64,000 nucleotides of DNA from Talpa occidentalis (lineage: Eukaryota > Chordata > Mammalia > Eulipotyphla > Talpidae), in contig NW_023603184.1 of assembly GCF_014898055.3 (NCBI RefSeq), forward strand, positions 27,630,808-27,694,807. Reading direction: 5' to 3'. Under the pieces are notes generated by a model. The model saw only the letters and a program-made list of their open reading frames with translations. It was not told where the DNA came from and made no database searches. This document shows, piece by piece, positions 11,794-23,111 of this stretch (position 1 is its first letter; each line of letters starts with the position of its first letter). A program made the position numbers and the translations under genes.

Positions 11794-12075
11794 AGGTCTC
11801 CCCAGTGACGCAGCGGTTGAGCGCTGGGTTGTGAAGCTGCCCACAGCCTCTGAGGCACCAGTTCGACCCCCAGCTGCTCCCCGGCCACCGGAGGAGGGTC
11901 CCACATGGCGCGCAGACCTCTCCTACCGCCCGCTGCTCCCCTCAGCAGTGTACTTCGGTCCTTCGGCCTGCTCTGCTCCCCGCTCTGGCTCTGGTGAATT
12001 CTCTCACCCTCCCGCGCTTCTGACTGTACCCAGTGCTTGTATAAATAAATAAATAATTCTTTTTAAAAAAAAACT
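11794..12075 (+). mobile_element. tRNA-derived SINE, copy 2 (subfamily B)
   Basis: Starts 'ggtctccccagtgacgcagc', with a degenerate B box ('agttcgaccccc'). It then has a long linker with a 'ggccaccggaggagggtccc' block, the 'ctcagcagtgtacttcggtc' body and the end 'actgtacccagtgcttg' before the (aaat)n tail. The long linker and this end pair it with copy 5. I see no clean target-site duplication, so it may be older or have mutated flanks. Confidence 0.88.
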
Positions 12076-12084
12076 TCTGCCTTT

Positions 12085-12175
12085 ACAATTTTCTGATGAA
12101 CCCCTGAAGGCCAGAGCACATGTCTCCAGGTGTCCACATAGTAGGGGTTCAGTAAGTATGTGTTGTGTAAAGGAA
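12085..12175 (+). mobile_element. L2 3'-end relic
   Basis: 'ggccagagcacatgtctcc' followed by 'acatagtaggggttcagtaa' matches the usual 3' end of L2 ('cacatagtaggtgctcaata'). Confidence 0.5.
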
Positions 12176-13009
12176 GGATGATGTCAGATCACTCAACAGT
12201 CAACACACCTGAGCAAAAGGAGGGCCAAAACCAACAGGCATGGGGCAGAGAGTATGGTGAGAAGGACTTAGAAGGAACTATAGAGCAGAAGCCTCTTTTC
12301 TAGGTCATTCTGCCCATCTGCCCTGGACAGGCTTTGAACCAATCCTGATTCACTGAAGTTCTGGTGAGTGCCAGGCATTTTTACTATGCCTCCAAACATG
12401 CTTACATTTTCCATACTAAAAAGAAAACAAACAAACAAAAAAACTTAACATAAGTAGATCAGGACATCAAACATTTCATGAAAGCCTAAATTATGCTAAG
12501 CGAGAGGGATGCTGGGCTAAGTGCCATTGTGCACCAGGCCATCTGCTTGCCTTTAATGACTCAGAGATGGATCAGGCACCTTTGTTGCCCACAAGTAGCT
12601 TCCCAGCTAAAGGAAAACAAAGGTACACAAAACAAATGCAATATTAAATCATTCTACGGGCTATGATCCCAACAAGCTTTGTGGGAATATGGGAAAAGGA
12701 ACCAAGTTTACAGGAAATACAATGGCAAGGAGATGATACTGGGGGGGTGGAGGTTGGAAGATACGAATATCAACCCTGAGTAAAATCAGGAGACAGGAAA
12801 GGGCAGACTGTGTTGATGGAAGGTAGTGAGAGACCAGCAACCTGAACATCTAATCTCTGCTCAGGACAGCACAGAGGGGCATGCATTCCAACACTGACCA
12901 CTCCTGTTGGACATAAGTAAGCATTCATACCAGATTCATCCAGAAACAACCTCACAATCCTGCTCAACAAGGAGCACTAGGCAACACATGTGAAGGGGCT
13001 GGCACCCTG
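12176..13009. other. Single-copy stretch
   Basis: No gene seen. An A-rich (aaac)n-like patch lies at about 12419-12446. Frames do not exceed about 66 codons. Confidence 0.45.
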
Positions 13010-13265
13010 CTAGGTTATGCATTCCTGCTTCCATTGCCTCACCACCTCCTCCCTCATAAATGCCAGAGTCTGGCTTCAGACCCTGACACAGCATTGAAGC
13101 TGTTCTCTAAAGTTTCCATTGCCTTCCTCCTCACCAGATTCAACAGTCTGATTTAATACCATGCTCATAACCTCCTGGAAACTCTTCCTTCCCAGACTTT
13201 GTGAATCTAGTGTGTCTACATTCTCTCTTTCATCCAATGTCTCCAAGTTATGTCTACATTCCCTC
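13010..13265 (+). mobile_element. Probable L2-type LINE relic
   Basis: The run 'tctctaaagtttccattgcc', 'attcaacagtctgattt' and 'aaactcttccttcccagact' resembles a diverged piece of the L2 coding region. Similarity is weak, and coding frames are destroyed. Confidence 0.35.
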
Positions 13266-14800
13266 CCCATTGTTTCAGATAGGACCCAATATGCATCCTT
13301 GCCCTGGTCCTACTGATGTAGGCTCTGAGTTGGAGAAGTCAGCCATCCATCCTCACAAACCTTGAAAAGGAATCATTTCCCACCAGGTCCTTCCTTAACA
13401 GTGAGGGTCAGCAAACGTTAAAGCCCAGCTAAACTTTTGGGGGCAGAATTAGGGATTAGTGAGGTCTCCTTCAGTCACCCTGCAGCAACATGTAACCCCC
13501 AGAACCACCTAATTGAGTCAGTCCTTGGGAGCCTCTGTAAAGAAAGATTCAGCTGAGCAATTGAAATAAAGTTTTGGTTTTATCTATTGATTTCAAGTTA
13601 TCGCATCCCCAGAGCTCCAGCACACAGCACTTCTAGCAAGTAGATATAAAAAAAGTACAAGCAATGCACATGCACAGACACACATAAACCCCATGTAGAT
13701 TTTCCATAGACCCCTGGATTTAAGTATTTTGTAAAAGAAAAGCTACCACAGAATATCTAAGGAGTTCAGTGAGCATGTGGATTTTTTTTTTTTTCTATAG
13801 TGGGATGACTTCAGACCCCCAGGACAGTCAGGGATGGATTCAAATCCTCTGCCTAACCTCTGGGTAGAAGACTATGTTTCCAATAGTGAAAGGAGAAATG
13901 CAGTGACAATTATTGGCTGATAAGTGATGCAGGCACTTGGAGTAGGAAGCAAGTTCCCAGAGTGCTTCTGCTGAAAAGCTTTCCTGTACCAGGCTGGAGT
14001 TTCCTGGAGAAGGACCAGCCAGGCATCAACTGGCATATCAATTCTTGTCATGGCTATCTTTAATAGAAAATGGGGAAATTATCTTAAATTAATTAAATGT
14101 GAAGTAGGACAATCAACTATGTTATTAGAAAACTGAAGGCATTTTAAGAAACTCCCAATATATGCTGCTTCCAGATATAAAATAGGCAAAACTTCTGGTC
14201 AATGGTCAAGAAACTGCTCAGGAAATCCCAGGCAGGTCAGGCTGGTGTAGGGACAGGTATAGTCCCCAGTGTCATGGGGACTTCAAGTTACAAAGGAGGG
14301 CAGAGATCTGGTTGCTTGAGCTGGTTCTCTTAGTCTACCCAGACCACACTTTTGATTCTACATCTTCCATATTGGGTGCCCCAGACAAGGAAACGTGCAG
14401 GACAAAATGCCCAGAAATGCTTTCAATGGAAACAGAACCTGCAAGAAAGCTCTTTCTTCACAGAGGCTGGTCCTCGAATTTTGTGAGCCTAAAACTTGGA
14501 CAGACCAAGATAAAAGTGATGTACGACCATGACCTGGGGTTGGTTGTCTTGGTATTGTATTCGGGACCATAATATGGACACTAGTGCTTAATGGATAATA
14601 AGTAGATGAATGAATTTTTCCAGTGTTGAGAATTACAACTTTTTAAAGTCTCTTATTCATTCAAAACAAAAAAAGAAATCATTGAAGCAAACATTTGACA
14701 AGACTTAATTTAAACCATAAAAATCTCACCTAAACAGTCACGCTTACTTCTTTCTCCCAACTTTCTTCAAAAAAAAATGAGGATTTTTTTTAGTTCCTAT
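13266..14800. other. Single-copy stretch, no gene seen
   Basis: No recognisable exon. A T-run occurs at about 13782-13794. A frame of 86 codons (14312-14572, +) has a 70-codon shadow on the other strand, and neither resembles a known protein. Confidence 0.45.
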
Positions 14801-15745
14801 ACTGATCTAAGTTTTAAACGCACAAAGATAAAAGGGTCAGCTATTTCTACTTCCTCAGGGAGTATTCTGTTCCACCCCTAATGTTCAGCATTTCCCACTC
14901 TCTTGGGGTAACTGTTAGAAACTCTTCTGGTATTTTCTCTTGGTATTTATGCCCACTTCCATGTAACTTCTTATGTAATTTCTTCCTAATTTTGTTTCAG
15001 TTTTAAGCACTATCTGTTGGCTTTCCCTAGTAAATAAAGGTTGAACTCTTACAAATATATTCTATATCCCCTTTTCACCCCATCTTCAGTTGTACATTTC
15101 TGAAAATAATCTTATTCCACACCCACACTTACTAGTGTAGGTAGGTATAGAGTTCCAAGCTGGAAACCATTTTTTTTTTTCAGAATGTTAAAGCCATCTT
15201 TCAAATACCTTCTTCTAGTTTCCAACAGTGGCTTGATTAATTTGAAGCCATTATGATTCTAACCCTTTGTCTTTTCTGTATGGGAGCTTAGAGTTTTACT
15301 TTGACCAGTGTTCTGAAAATTCACCTACACACATGCAATCAATATGGGTTTATTTTCATTGATTATGAGCATGCTTAATGAGTCCTTACAACCGTGACAT
15401 GTACTTCAGTTATGGAAATTTTTTTGAATTATTTCTCTAATGATTTTCTCTCATTTCTGTCCCTTCTTTCTGTTTAGACACCTATTATTCAGATGTTGGA
15501 CCTCTAGCACTGATGCTATCTTTTCTCTCCTACTTTCCATCTCTTTGTTTTTTATTTTGTCTCTACTTTCTCAAAGATAGTCTTAATTTTATCTTCTACC
15601 ATATTCACTGTTTCATTTTTACTAACATGTTCATTCCCAAGAGCTCCTCTAATTGTGACCTTTCTTTTTAAAAAGTATGTTCTTTCTGAATGCAATTTCT
15701 ACTCATCTCTCTGAGGGTATTTAACAAATTTTAAAATTTCACATC
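14801..15745. mobile_element. Degenerate ancient L1-like sequence
   Basis: T-rich sequence with 'tgagcatgcttaatgagtcc', 'gattttctctcatttctgtc', 'acacctattattcagatgtt' and 'catattcactgtttcattt' has the texture of old L1M-type regions seen across mammalian genomes. Orientation and family are unresolved. Confidence 0.35.
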
Positions 15746-17659
15746 CCTGAATGTTTTTTTTTTACATTGATATTTCTCTCTCTCTTATATTGTTCTCTCC
15801 CATTCATTTTGTGTATCTGATGATCCTTGACAATCTCCTCTTACTTAAAATTGGGACACCAAAAGGTGCATTTGCAACTCTTTGGGAGAGGGTTTGTAGC
15901 TACAAAACTAATAGTAGAGTGGTGTGGATACGTTATTTTTTAGGGAAAACATCCATTACCATATTTTTACGTTTTTTTTTTTTTTTAAGGATGATCAGGT
16001 TATACAGAGAAAAATCTTACCACCTGAATAAAATGTCTCTATTCTAGGAAACAAGTGAAGGACAACGGCTAGGGAGAACTCCATCTACAATGTGAGAGAC
16101 AGACTTTCACTTTATCCTGCTGTTTTCAGTATGTACTCCACTCTGTGTTATATGTCTCTCAGTCAAAAAAAAAAACTTGTTTTACTCTCTTGGAAGAATA
16201 AATCTCCAGTTTCCTGTGCAAATTGGTGGTGGGAGAAAGCATTTATTTACCTAACTCCATGGAATAAAAGGGGAGACTGGAGGGTATAACTACTTCTTAA
16301 AGAACTTACAGTAAATCCTGACCAAATCCATACTTTCAGCAGTAGTGGCTAGTAATACAAATGTGGAGGAAGTGGATATTGTTAGGATTCTCCTAGAGAA
16401 GTGTCTGCTGGTAAGGGCTAAGAATGATTTTATGATGGGACTACAGGATGAAAAAAAGCAAAGTATATTTGAGGGACCTCAGATTTGAAGAATTAATTCA
16501 GTGTTTATAACCTAGTGAGAGTTTAGGGTGACAAGATTATGGTAAATGAAAATAGCTCTGGACTTTGAAATTTCATTTATGAATTAGGACAAAATGATGA
16601 AGACTTTTTATTAAGAGAAGTTAAAGAGGTACCACAACCTGTTGGCCCCCAGTGGTGCCACCTCCACTCCTCAGCTCTCAGGAGCTAGATATGTGTGAAA
16701 AGAATCCCCCTGATCAAGCCTCTAGGTTCCCACTCCTTAACACTCCCAGTTTCTACCTCCTGACCCCCACCTCTGTTTATTAACACAGTATATGGCACGC
16801 AAGTGGTAGTGAATAATAGAAAGAGTAGGAAGAACTAAGAGTAGTAACAGGAAGTAATGATGCTATTGTTCTTCACACACATACACCCCCCTACACTTTC
16901 GCTGATTCTACTAGTTTCTCTATGTATTGTACCTTTAAAACTTATTCCATGTTGTTAACTATGGGTGCAATGTTAAAGACCCAAAATTGCAATTCTCTAA
17001 AAGCATTCATTGGTTTTAAATAAACATCCTAATTGAATTTTGGTTCACAGAATTGATAAGATGTAGATTACTGAAAGATTTTCTAGATCCTCAAATCTCA
17101 GAATTAGAGGATTTTTAAACTGCTGATCAGTGACACCTACTGGCAAATTATGGCATGGCAGCCTAGCTCTCATAACACTAAGGGGATTGAAGGCCAATGA
17201 ACAATGGATGTCTGAAAGGCTTTAAGTACATGGATGAGGGAGGTGTAGAAGATTGGAGACATCTAAGCATTACAGAATACATTTTATCAACAAGGATAAA
17301 TTGGAAGAAACACTAAGGAAGCAGAGTAAATTAATCTAGAGTAATCAAGAAAATTTCTACAGCCCTGAAACACTTGTACAAATATTCTGGATGTCACAGA
17401 AGAAGAGTCCATGCAAAATCCTTCCTCTAGCAAACTTTCACCTCAAAATATTACAGATCATATGCCATTGTTACAATGTCAATTAATGAGAAAATAAGAC
17501 CAACTACCAAAATTGACTTTGCAGTTAATTTATAGCACTCATTTCTTTTATTATGCAAGGAATACATACATTTGGTCCATGGTAGCTATACAACATGTAA
17601 AATTATCTTTGTTGTCAATTTAAAATTACAGTTCTATGCACATACATTGTCCTAAATGG
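15746..17659. other. AT-rich single-copy stretch, no gene seen
   Basis: Contains T-runs near 15753-15762 and 15972-15986 and an A-run near 16166-16175. A frame of 98 codons (15751-16047, +) is rich in F, I and L simply because the DNA is T-rich. No family recognised. Confidence 0.5.
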
Positions 17660-18076
17660 GCACACAAGGAGTTGTTGCTTTTTTTTTAAGGCTTTAATTT
17701 GAAAAATTACAAACCTATAGAAAAGTTGATAGTGCAAAACACTGAACAACTATATAGACCTTCATGTAGATTCACTGGTTATTAACATCTTAACCACATT
17801 TAAGTTCACTCTCTCTCTTTCTCTTTCTGTCATTTCACCTCAAAATACATCATCAGGTGTCACCTAAGTACCAGGCATTCTTGAATATTAATATAATATC
17901 ATTATTATACCCAAGAAATTTAATATTAAAGTATTATTTAATATATATTATTTAATACTTAATAAGTATTATTTAATTATTTAATATATTAAAATCTTCC
18001 CAACTATCCCAATAATGTCTTTTATAGCTCTTTGCTTTTCCGACTCATGATCCAATCCAGATCAAACATTATATTT
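17660..18076 (-). mobile_element. Ancient L1 3' region, left part (split by a younger L1)
   Basis: The + strand shows 'attacaaacctatagaaaag', 'atgtagattcactggttatt', 'caactatcccaataatgtct' and 'gatccaatccagatcaaac'. This is the familiar antisense 3' region of old mammalian L1M elements. The interval 17885-17995 inside it has become an AT-only tract full of ATTA/TAAT repeats. It continues after the younger L1 at about 20936. Confidence 0.65.
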
Positions 18077-18137
18077 TGTTGTCATATCTTTTTTTTTTTT
18101 TTAATAAATTTTATTGTTATATTCCCCATACAGTTGC

Positions 18138-18186
18138 AGCCCCCCCATTCTGACCCCAATCCCTCCCCTCCCACCCCCGCCCCCCT
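18138..18186 (-). other. G-rich (potential G-quadruplex) tract of the L1 3'UTR
   Basis: On the minus strand this is a series of G-runs of three to seven. The same G-rich block recurs on + in the L1 3' ends at 11419-11466 and 46144-46200. A polypurine, quadruplex-prone 3'UTR segment is a known feature of mammalian L1. Folding here is inferred from the runs only. Confidence 0.6.
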
Positions 18187-18274
18187 AAAAGTGTCTCTGG
18201 TTCATAGTTTTTTGTTGATTTTGATTTTCACTTTCTTATAGTTATTCATTTTCCTGGTCCCTTATTTAAGTTTT

Positions 18275-19510
18275 CTAGATTCCTGCTATGAGTGAGACCA
18301 TCCGGTATTTTTCTTTTTCTTTTTGGCTTATTTCGCTGAGCATGATCCCTTCCAGCGCCATCCATGTTGCTGCAAATTGCATGTGTTTATCTTTTTTGAA
18401 TGCTGAGTAATATTCCATGGTATATATGTACCACATCTTCTTGATCCAGTCATCTACTTTTGGGCATTTGGGTTGTTTCCAAAGCTTAGCTATTGTAAAC
18501 AGTGCTGCTATAAACATAGGGGTGCAGGTGTTCTTTGGAATTGATGTTTCTGTGTCCTTTGGGTAAATACCTAGGAGTGGAATTGCTGGATCATATGGAA
18601 GCTCTATGTTTAGTAGGTCCAGAAATCTCCATACAGCTTTCCACAGTGGTTGGACCAGTTTGCACTCCCACCAACAGTGCAGAAGAGTTCCTTTTTCTCC
18701 ACACCCTCGCCAACATTTGTTGTTGCTAGTTTTTTTAATATGTGCCATTCTCACTGGTGTAAGATGGTATCTCATGGTAGATTTGATTTGCATTTCCCTG
18801 ATGACAAGTGATGTTGAACATTTTTTCATATGCCTGTTGGCCATTTGCATTTCCTCTTCAGAGAAGTTTCTTTTAAGCTCTTCTGCCCATTTTTTGACTG
18901 GATTATTTTCTTTGTTGTTGTTGAGTCTCATCAGCTCTTTGCAGATTTTTGTGATCAGTCCTTTATCATTAGTGTTGGGTGCAAAAATGTTCTCCCAGTT
19001 GGTGGGGTTTCTCTTTGTTTTTGTTATTGTCTCTTTTGCTGTGCAAAAGCTCTTTAATTTGATGTAGTCCCAGCTGTTTATCTTTGCCTTCACTATCACT
19101 GCTTTGGGTGATATGTCTGTAAAGATGTCTTTGATGTGCAAATCACGTAGTGTTTCGCCTATATTTCCTTCTATATATTTTATGGTTTCAGGTCTTATGT
19201 CTAGTTCTTTAATCCATTTTGAGTTGATTTTTGTGTATGGTGTGAGGTGGTGGTCAAGCTTCATTCTTTTGCATGTAGCGACCCAGTTTTCCCAGCACCA
19301 TTTATTGAACAAACTTTCTTTGCTCCAATGCATATTCTTTGCTCCTTTGTCAAAGATTAGTTGACCATAAATCTGTGGGTTTATTTCTGGATTTTCTATT
19401 CGATTCCATTGGTCTGTATGTCTGTTCTTGTTCCAATACCATGCAGTTTTGATGATTATGGCTTTGTAGTATAGTTTGAAGTCTGGGAGTCTGATGCCTC
19501 CATTCCCTTC
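18275..19510 (-). pseudogene. L1 ORF2 C-terminal part (after the frameshift)
   Basis: Continues ORF2 in the shifted frame to the natural stop. From the ATG at 19333 the product is 352 residues, starting [17 protein letters not shown], which is typical of the L1 ORF2 C-terminal segment. A zinc-knuckle-like cluster C207, C211, H219 and C224 ([18 protein letters not shown]) is intact; it is the Cys-rich domain that aids RNA binding. The end, [18 protein letters not shown], is the same as in the 11.1-kb fragment. The frame has no internal stop. Upstream of the ATG it stays open to the homopolymer at 19511-19520. Confidence 0.93.
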
Positions 19511-20927
19511 TTTTTTTTTTCAGGAGAGCTTTGGCTATTCGGGGTTTTTGGTGATTCCATATGAATTTCATCAATAATTGTTCTATTTCTTTGAAGAATG
19601 ACATTGAAATTTTCATTGGAATAGCATTGAATCTGTATATTGCTTTTGGTAGGATGGCCATTTTAATAATGTTTATTCTTCCAATCCATGAGCAGGGGAT
19701 GTCTCTCCATTTCTTTGTGTCTTCTTCTATTTCTTTTAACAGTGTTTTATAGTTTTCTTTGTATAGGTCCTTTACCTCTTTTGTTAGATTTATTCCCAAA
19801 TATTTGATTTTTTTTGTTTCAATAACAAAAGGGATGGTCTTTTTGATTTCTTCTTCTTCAGATTTATTGTTTGTGTATAGGAAGGCTACTGACTTTTGCG
19901 TGTTGATTTTGTATCCTGCCACTTTACTGAACTGATTGATGAGTTGAATTAGCTTTTCTGTGGAGTTTTTGGGGTTCTCTATGTATAATATCATATCGTC
20001 TGCAAATAGTGATAGTTTGACTTCTTCTTTTCCTATTTGGATTCCTTGGATGTCTTTCTCTTGTCTTATTGCCCTGGCTAGGACTTCCAGTATTATATTG
20101 AAAAGCAATGGTGAGAGTGGACATCCTTGTCTTGTTCCAGATCTTAATGGAATTGCTTTCAGCTTTTCACCATTGAGAATGATACTGGCTGTTGGCTTGT
20201 CATAGATGGCCTTTATGATGTTGAGGTATGTTCCTTGTATCCCCAGAATTTCAAGGGCTTTTATCATGAATGGGTGTTGCACTTTGTCGAAAGCTTTCTC
20301 GGCATCTATTGATATTATCATATGGTTTTTATATTTCTTTTTGTTGATGTGTTGGATAACGTTGATTGATTTTCGGATGTTAAACCATCCTTGTGCCCCT
20401 GGAATGAATCCAACTTGGTCGTGGTGAATTATCTTATGGATACATTGTTGGATTCTGATAGCTAAAATTTTATTGAGGATTTTTGCATCAGTGTTCATTA
20501 GGGAGATTGGCCTGTAGTTTTCCTTTTTTGTGTTGTCCTTGTTCGGTTTTGGTATTAGTGTAATGTTGGCTTCATAAAACGTGTTTGGTATTGTCCCTTC
20601 CTTCTCAATTTTTTGGAAGAGTTTGTGAAGGATAGGCACTAATTCGTCTCTGAATGTTTGGTAGAATTCATTTGTAAATCCATCAGGTCCTGGGCTTTTG
20701 TTTTTGGGGAGGTTTTTTATTACCATTTCAATTTCGCTAATTGTAATTGGTCTGTTTAGGTGTTCTATTTCTTCTTTATCTAGCTTTGGGTGATTGTAGA
20801 GTTGTAGGAATTTGTCCATCTCCTCTAGATTGTTAAACTTGTTTCCATATAACTGTTCATAGTAGTTACTGATTATTCTTTTGATTTCTGCTGTGTCCGT
20901 TGTGATTTCTCCTCTTTCTGTTGTCAT
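19350..20927 (-). pseudogene. L1 ORF2 reverse transcriptase part (before the frameshift)
   Basis: An open frame of 525 codons, of which about the first 470 are genuine ORF2. It holds the reverse transcriptase that would copy L1 RNA by target-primed reverse transcription at nuclear DNA. Visible motifs are [20 protein letters not shown] (about 73-92), LIPKPNKD (124-131), [16 protein letters not shown] (138-153), [11 protein letters not shown] with catalytic D208, [14 protein letters not shown] (264-277), and the catalytic FADD box at 308-311 (20006-19995), the usual L1 variant of YXDD. After a run of ten A (T at 19511-19520) the frame shifts, and the last about 50 residues are out-of-frame sequence. 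The ATG is incidental, because the element is truncated upstream. Domain length and motifs are otherwise normal. Confidence 0.95.
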
Positions 20928-20935
20928 ATCTTTTT

Positions 20936-21520
20936 GGTCTCCTTTAGTCTAGAAAATTCTCAGTGTGTGCCCACATGCACAACACACAGACACTTTTTTT
21001 TGGTCTTTCAAAACACTGACATTTTTAGAGTCTGTGTTATATGTTTTGAAGTCCTACAATATGAGTATCTTTGATCAATTTCTCTTTATTGATCAAAGTT
21101 CAATAAAGATCAAAGATTTTTTGCAAGAATACTGTGTACATGGCACTGCACCCTTCTCTTTGTATGCCATCAATTGCCACATGTGTCCTATTATTGGTAA
21201 TGCTGAGTGTCACTACTTGCTTAAAGAGGTGTCTGCCATATTTCTCCATTGCAAAATTACTTTGTGCCTAAGTAATTAATAAGTAATGTGTAGGGTGTTA
21301 CTTTAAGGCCCTGTGAGTATCTGCATCCCCAAATTATGCTGTGGTTTAATCACTGCAATGATTGTGATCCCTCCCTAACAGATCTGAGCAGTAATGGGAG
21401 GACAGAAGCATGGTCTTCATTTACTTCACTATCTCTGTAAATCCCATTTGGCACTGGTTAATGATAATGAAGCCTTTGGCACTTTTTTTCCTATAGATGC
21501 ACTTACAGGATAGAACTCCA
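20936..21520 (-). mobile_element. Ancient L1 3' region, right part
   Basis: Continues the old L1 of 17660-18076: 'ggtctcctttagtctagaaa', then 'ggtaatgctgagtgtcacta', 'gaggtgtctgccatatttct' and 'aagtaattaataagtaatgt'. The order matches the antisense 3' end of L1M-type elements and picks up exactly where the left part stopped. Confidence 0.65.
21069..21098. repeat. Perfect 11-bp inverted repeat (hairpin)
   Basis: ctttgatcaat (21069-21079) and attgatcaaag (21088-21098) are perfect reverse complements around an 8-base loop. A further 'tcaataaagatcaaag' downstream can pair alternatively. It lies inside the old L1 relic, so it is likely fortuitous. Confidence 0.8.
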
Positions 21521-21689
21521 TTTAAAAAATGCATTACACCAAAGCATAGTGAAAGCAATTACCAATACTCAATTACTCAGGCATCCCTTCATCACTGTAG
21601 ATACTCTTAAATGCAAAGCAGGGGTTGTTTTAAATATCCTGAAGTTGAAAATTGCTAACAGAATTGCTAACAGAAACCTTCAGAGGCTC

Positions 21690-21965
21690 CAAAGAAGTAA
21701 TCAGTTCAATCCGAACTCTTTATCATGGCATTCAAGGTCCTGCAGGGTCTGGCCAACCTTCCATCCTGCCACCCATGACTCACTCTCACATCCCCCCCTC
21801 TTCTCATATGCCCCGCACCAGCTTTTCCTTTGCTCCTTCTGATTCCTCTGTCCTGAATGCTCTCACCCCCATCACAGAATCTGCAACCCCTCCATAGCTT
21901 TGAAGGCCAAGACCAAATTTTTGCTTTCCCACAAACATCTGTTGAAAGAATAACCTCCAGTCCAG
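21690..21965 (+). mobile_element. L2 LINE relic
   Basis: 'catggcattcaaggtcctgc', 'ggtctggccaaccttccatc', 'cttttcctttgctccttctg' and 'tcctgaatgctctcaccccc' follow the C-terminal/3' end layout of mammalian L2 ORF. Two short direct repeats (attgctaacaga) lie just upstream at 21652-21676. Confidence 0.6.
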
Positions 21966-22439
21966 TTCACTTAGTCTGTGACAACTGGCGGGCTCCATGT
22001 GTGTTACTGTTCTCTGTGTGTTATCTCCCTCTAAGGCTAAAATCAGGACTGTGGAACCTGAAGAGTACCTGGGACATGTGTGCAGGACATCAACAAAATT
22101 TGAGCACCAGGATATTTGAAAGAATTTGATATCTGGGGAAAAAAAATTAAGGCACTTAGAGTTGCCAAGAGAAAAAAATTAGAACTGGCTGGTATTCCTC
22201 ATAAATATCTATAATTTAATATATTTTTATTTTGTATTATACATGGGGGGAGGGGAAGGGAGCACGATAATTCTTAGGGTCCCATATATCTTAATCTCAC
22301 CTTGGCTCAGAAATCCAACAGCAGAATTCATGTCATTTCTTTCTTAGCCCCAAGCAAGGCACTATGTGTCATGCTTGGTGACTGAACTATAAGTAGTTAC
22401 TAAATGACTGGAAAAGCTGGGAATTACACCAATCGTCTT

Positions 22440-22640
22440 TACTACTTTGAAGATGGAACAACTTTCTCCATTCTGCTAAGCCCTTCCCCTTGGCCTAGGC
22501 CCTCTGTGACTAGCCACTGTTGGAGTGCAAAGAACCAGCAATGGACTTTCAAACACAAGCTTGCTTATTTGCATTCAAGATCTTCACTGGCCTATGTCCT
22601 ACACAAGGACCTCTCCATCCTGTGAAAACTGGAACATCCT
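22440..22640 (+). mobile_element. Probable L2 LINE relic
   Basis: 'tttgcattcaagatcttcac' followed by 'tggcctatgtcctacac' matches the L2 'tacaaggccctacatgatctggcc' segment at low similarity. Confidence 0.4.
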
Positions 22641-23111
22641 GTTCACAATGACAACTGAAGGGCAATGCTACTTATGGCTCTGACTGATGCAACCCCAGTA
22701 CTGCACGGATGATATATTCATAGAAGACACAACACAGGTGTTCATGTCCTCTGAGAAGCCTCCGAAGGGCAGGGTCCATTAGCACATGTCTTGGGTTCTT
22801 GGTTACATATGAACCTGCAACATCCCACAAAATGGTCCTGTGAATATCATGGCATTGGAGGTTCAGCACAAGGCTAGACCCAGATTCTGCCCCAAAGGGG
22901 CAAGACAACCAAATCACAGACAATACAGATATGTCCAATGCATCAAGAATAAACATGGCAATTTGGGGTGAAGGGAGTGGAAAGTTGGAAATTCCCACAC
23001 TAGAAAAATCACTGTTAAGGGCAGCCAGTCTTGCCCACTACTAAAATGCACAATGCACTTTATCACCTATTTTAGGATGCTCTCCCAGAGCTGTATGAGG
23101 TGGGCAGGTAA
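22641..23111. other. Single-copy stretch with an unassigned 108-codon frame
   Basis: The frame at 22672-22998 (-) gives a 108-residue product with no motif I recognise. It has no stop-rich texture, but also no splice, promoter or poly(A) context. It could be a fragment of an old retrocopy. I cannot name it. Confidence 0.35.

Larger units (their letters stand above)
18077..20935 (-). mobile_element. LINE-1, 5'-truncated, about 2.8 kb, with TSD
   Basis: Autonomous-type retrotransposon on the minus strand. A 17-bp duplication, tgttgtcatatcttttt, occurs at 18077-18093 and 20919-20935; the first copy merges with the element's poly-T (poly-A on the coding strand). Sequence runs from within ORF2, just upstream of the reverse transcriptase domain, through the ORF2 stop at about 18275, a 3'UTR with a G-rich tract (C-rich on +, 18138-18186), and the tail. 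The 5'UTR, ORF1 and endonuclease domain are missing, so it cannot move by itself. ORF2 is open except for one frameshift at a homopolymer, which suggests a young insertion. Confidence 0.96.

Noticed and set aside
18606..19067. 153-codon plus-strand frame, hydrophobic
   Set aside because: It is the antisense shadow of L1 ORF2.
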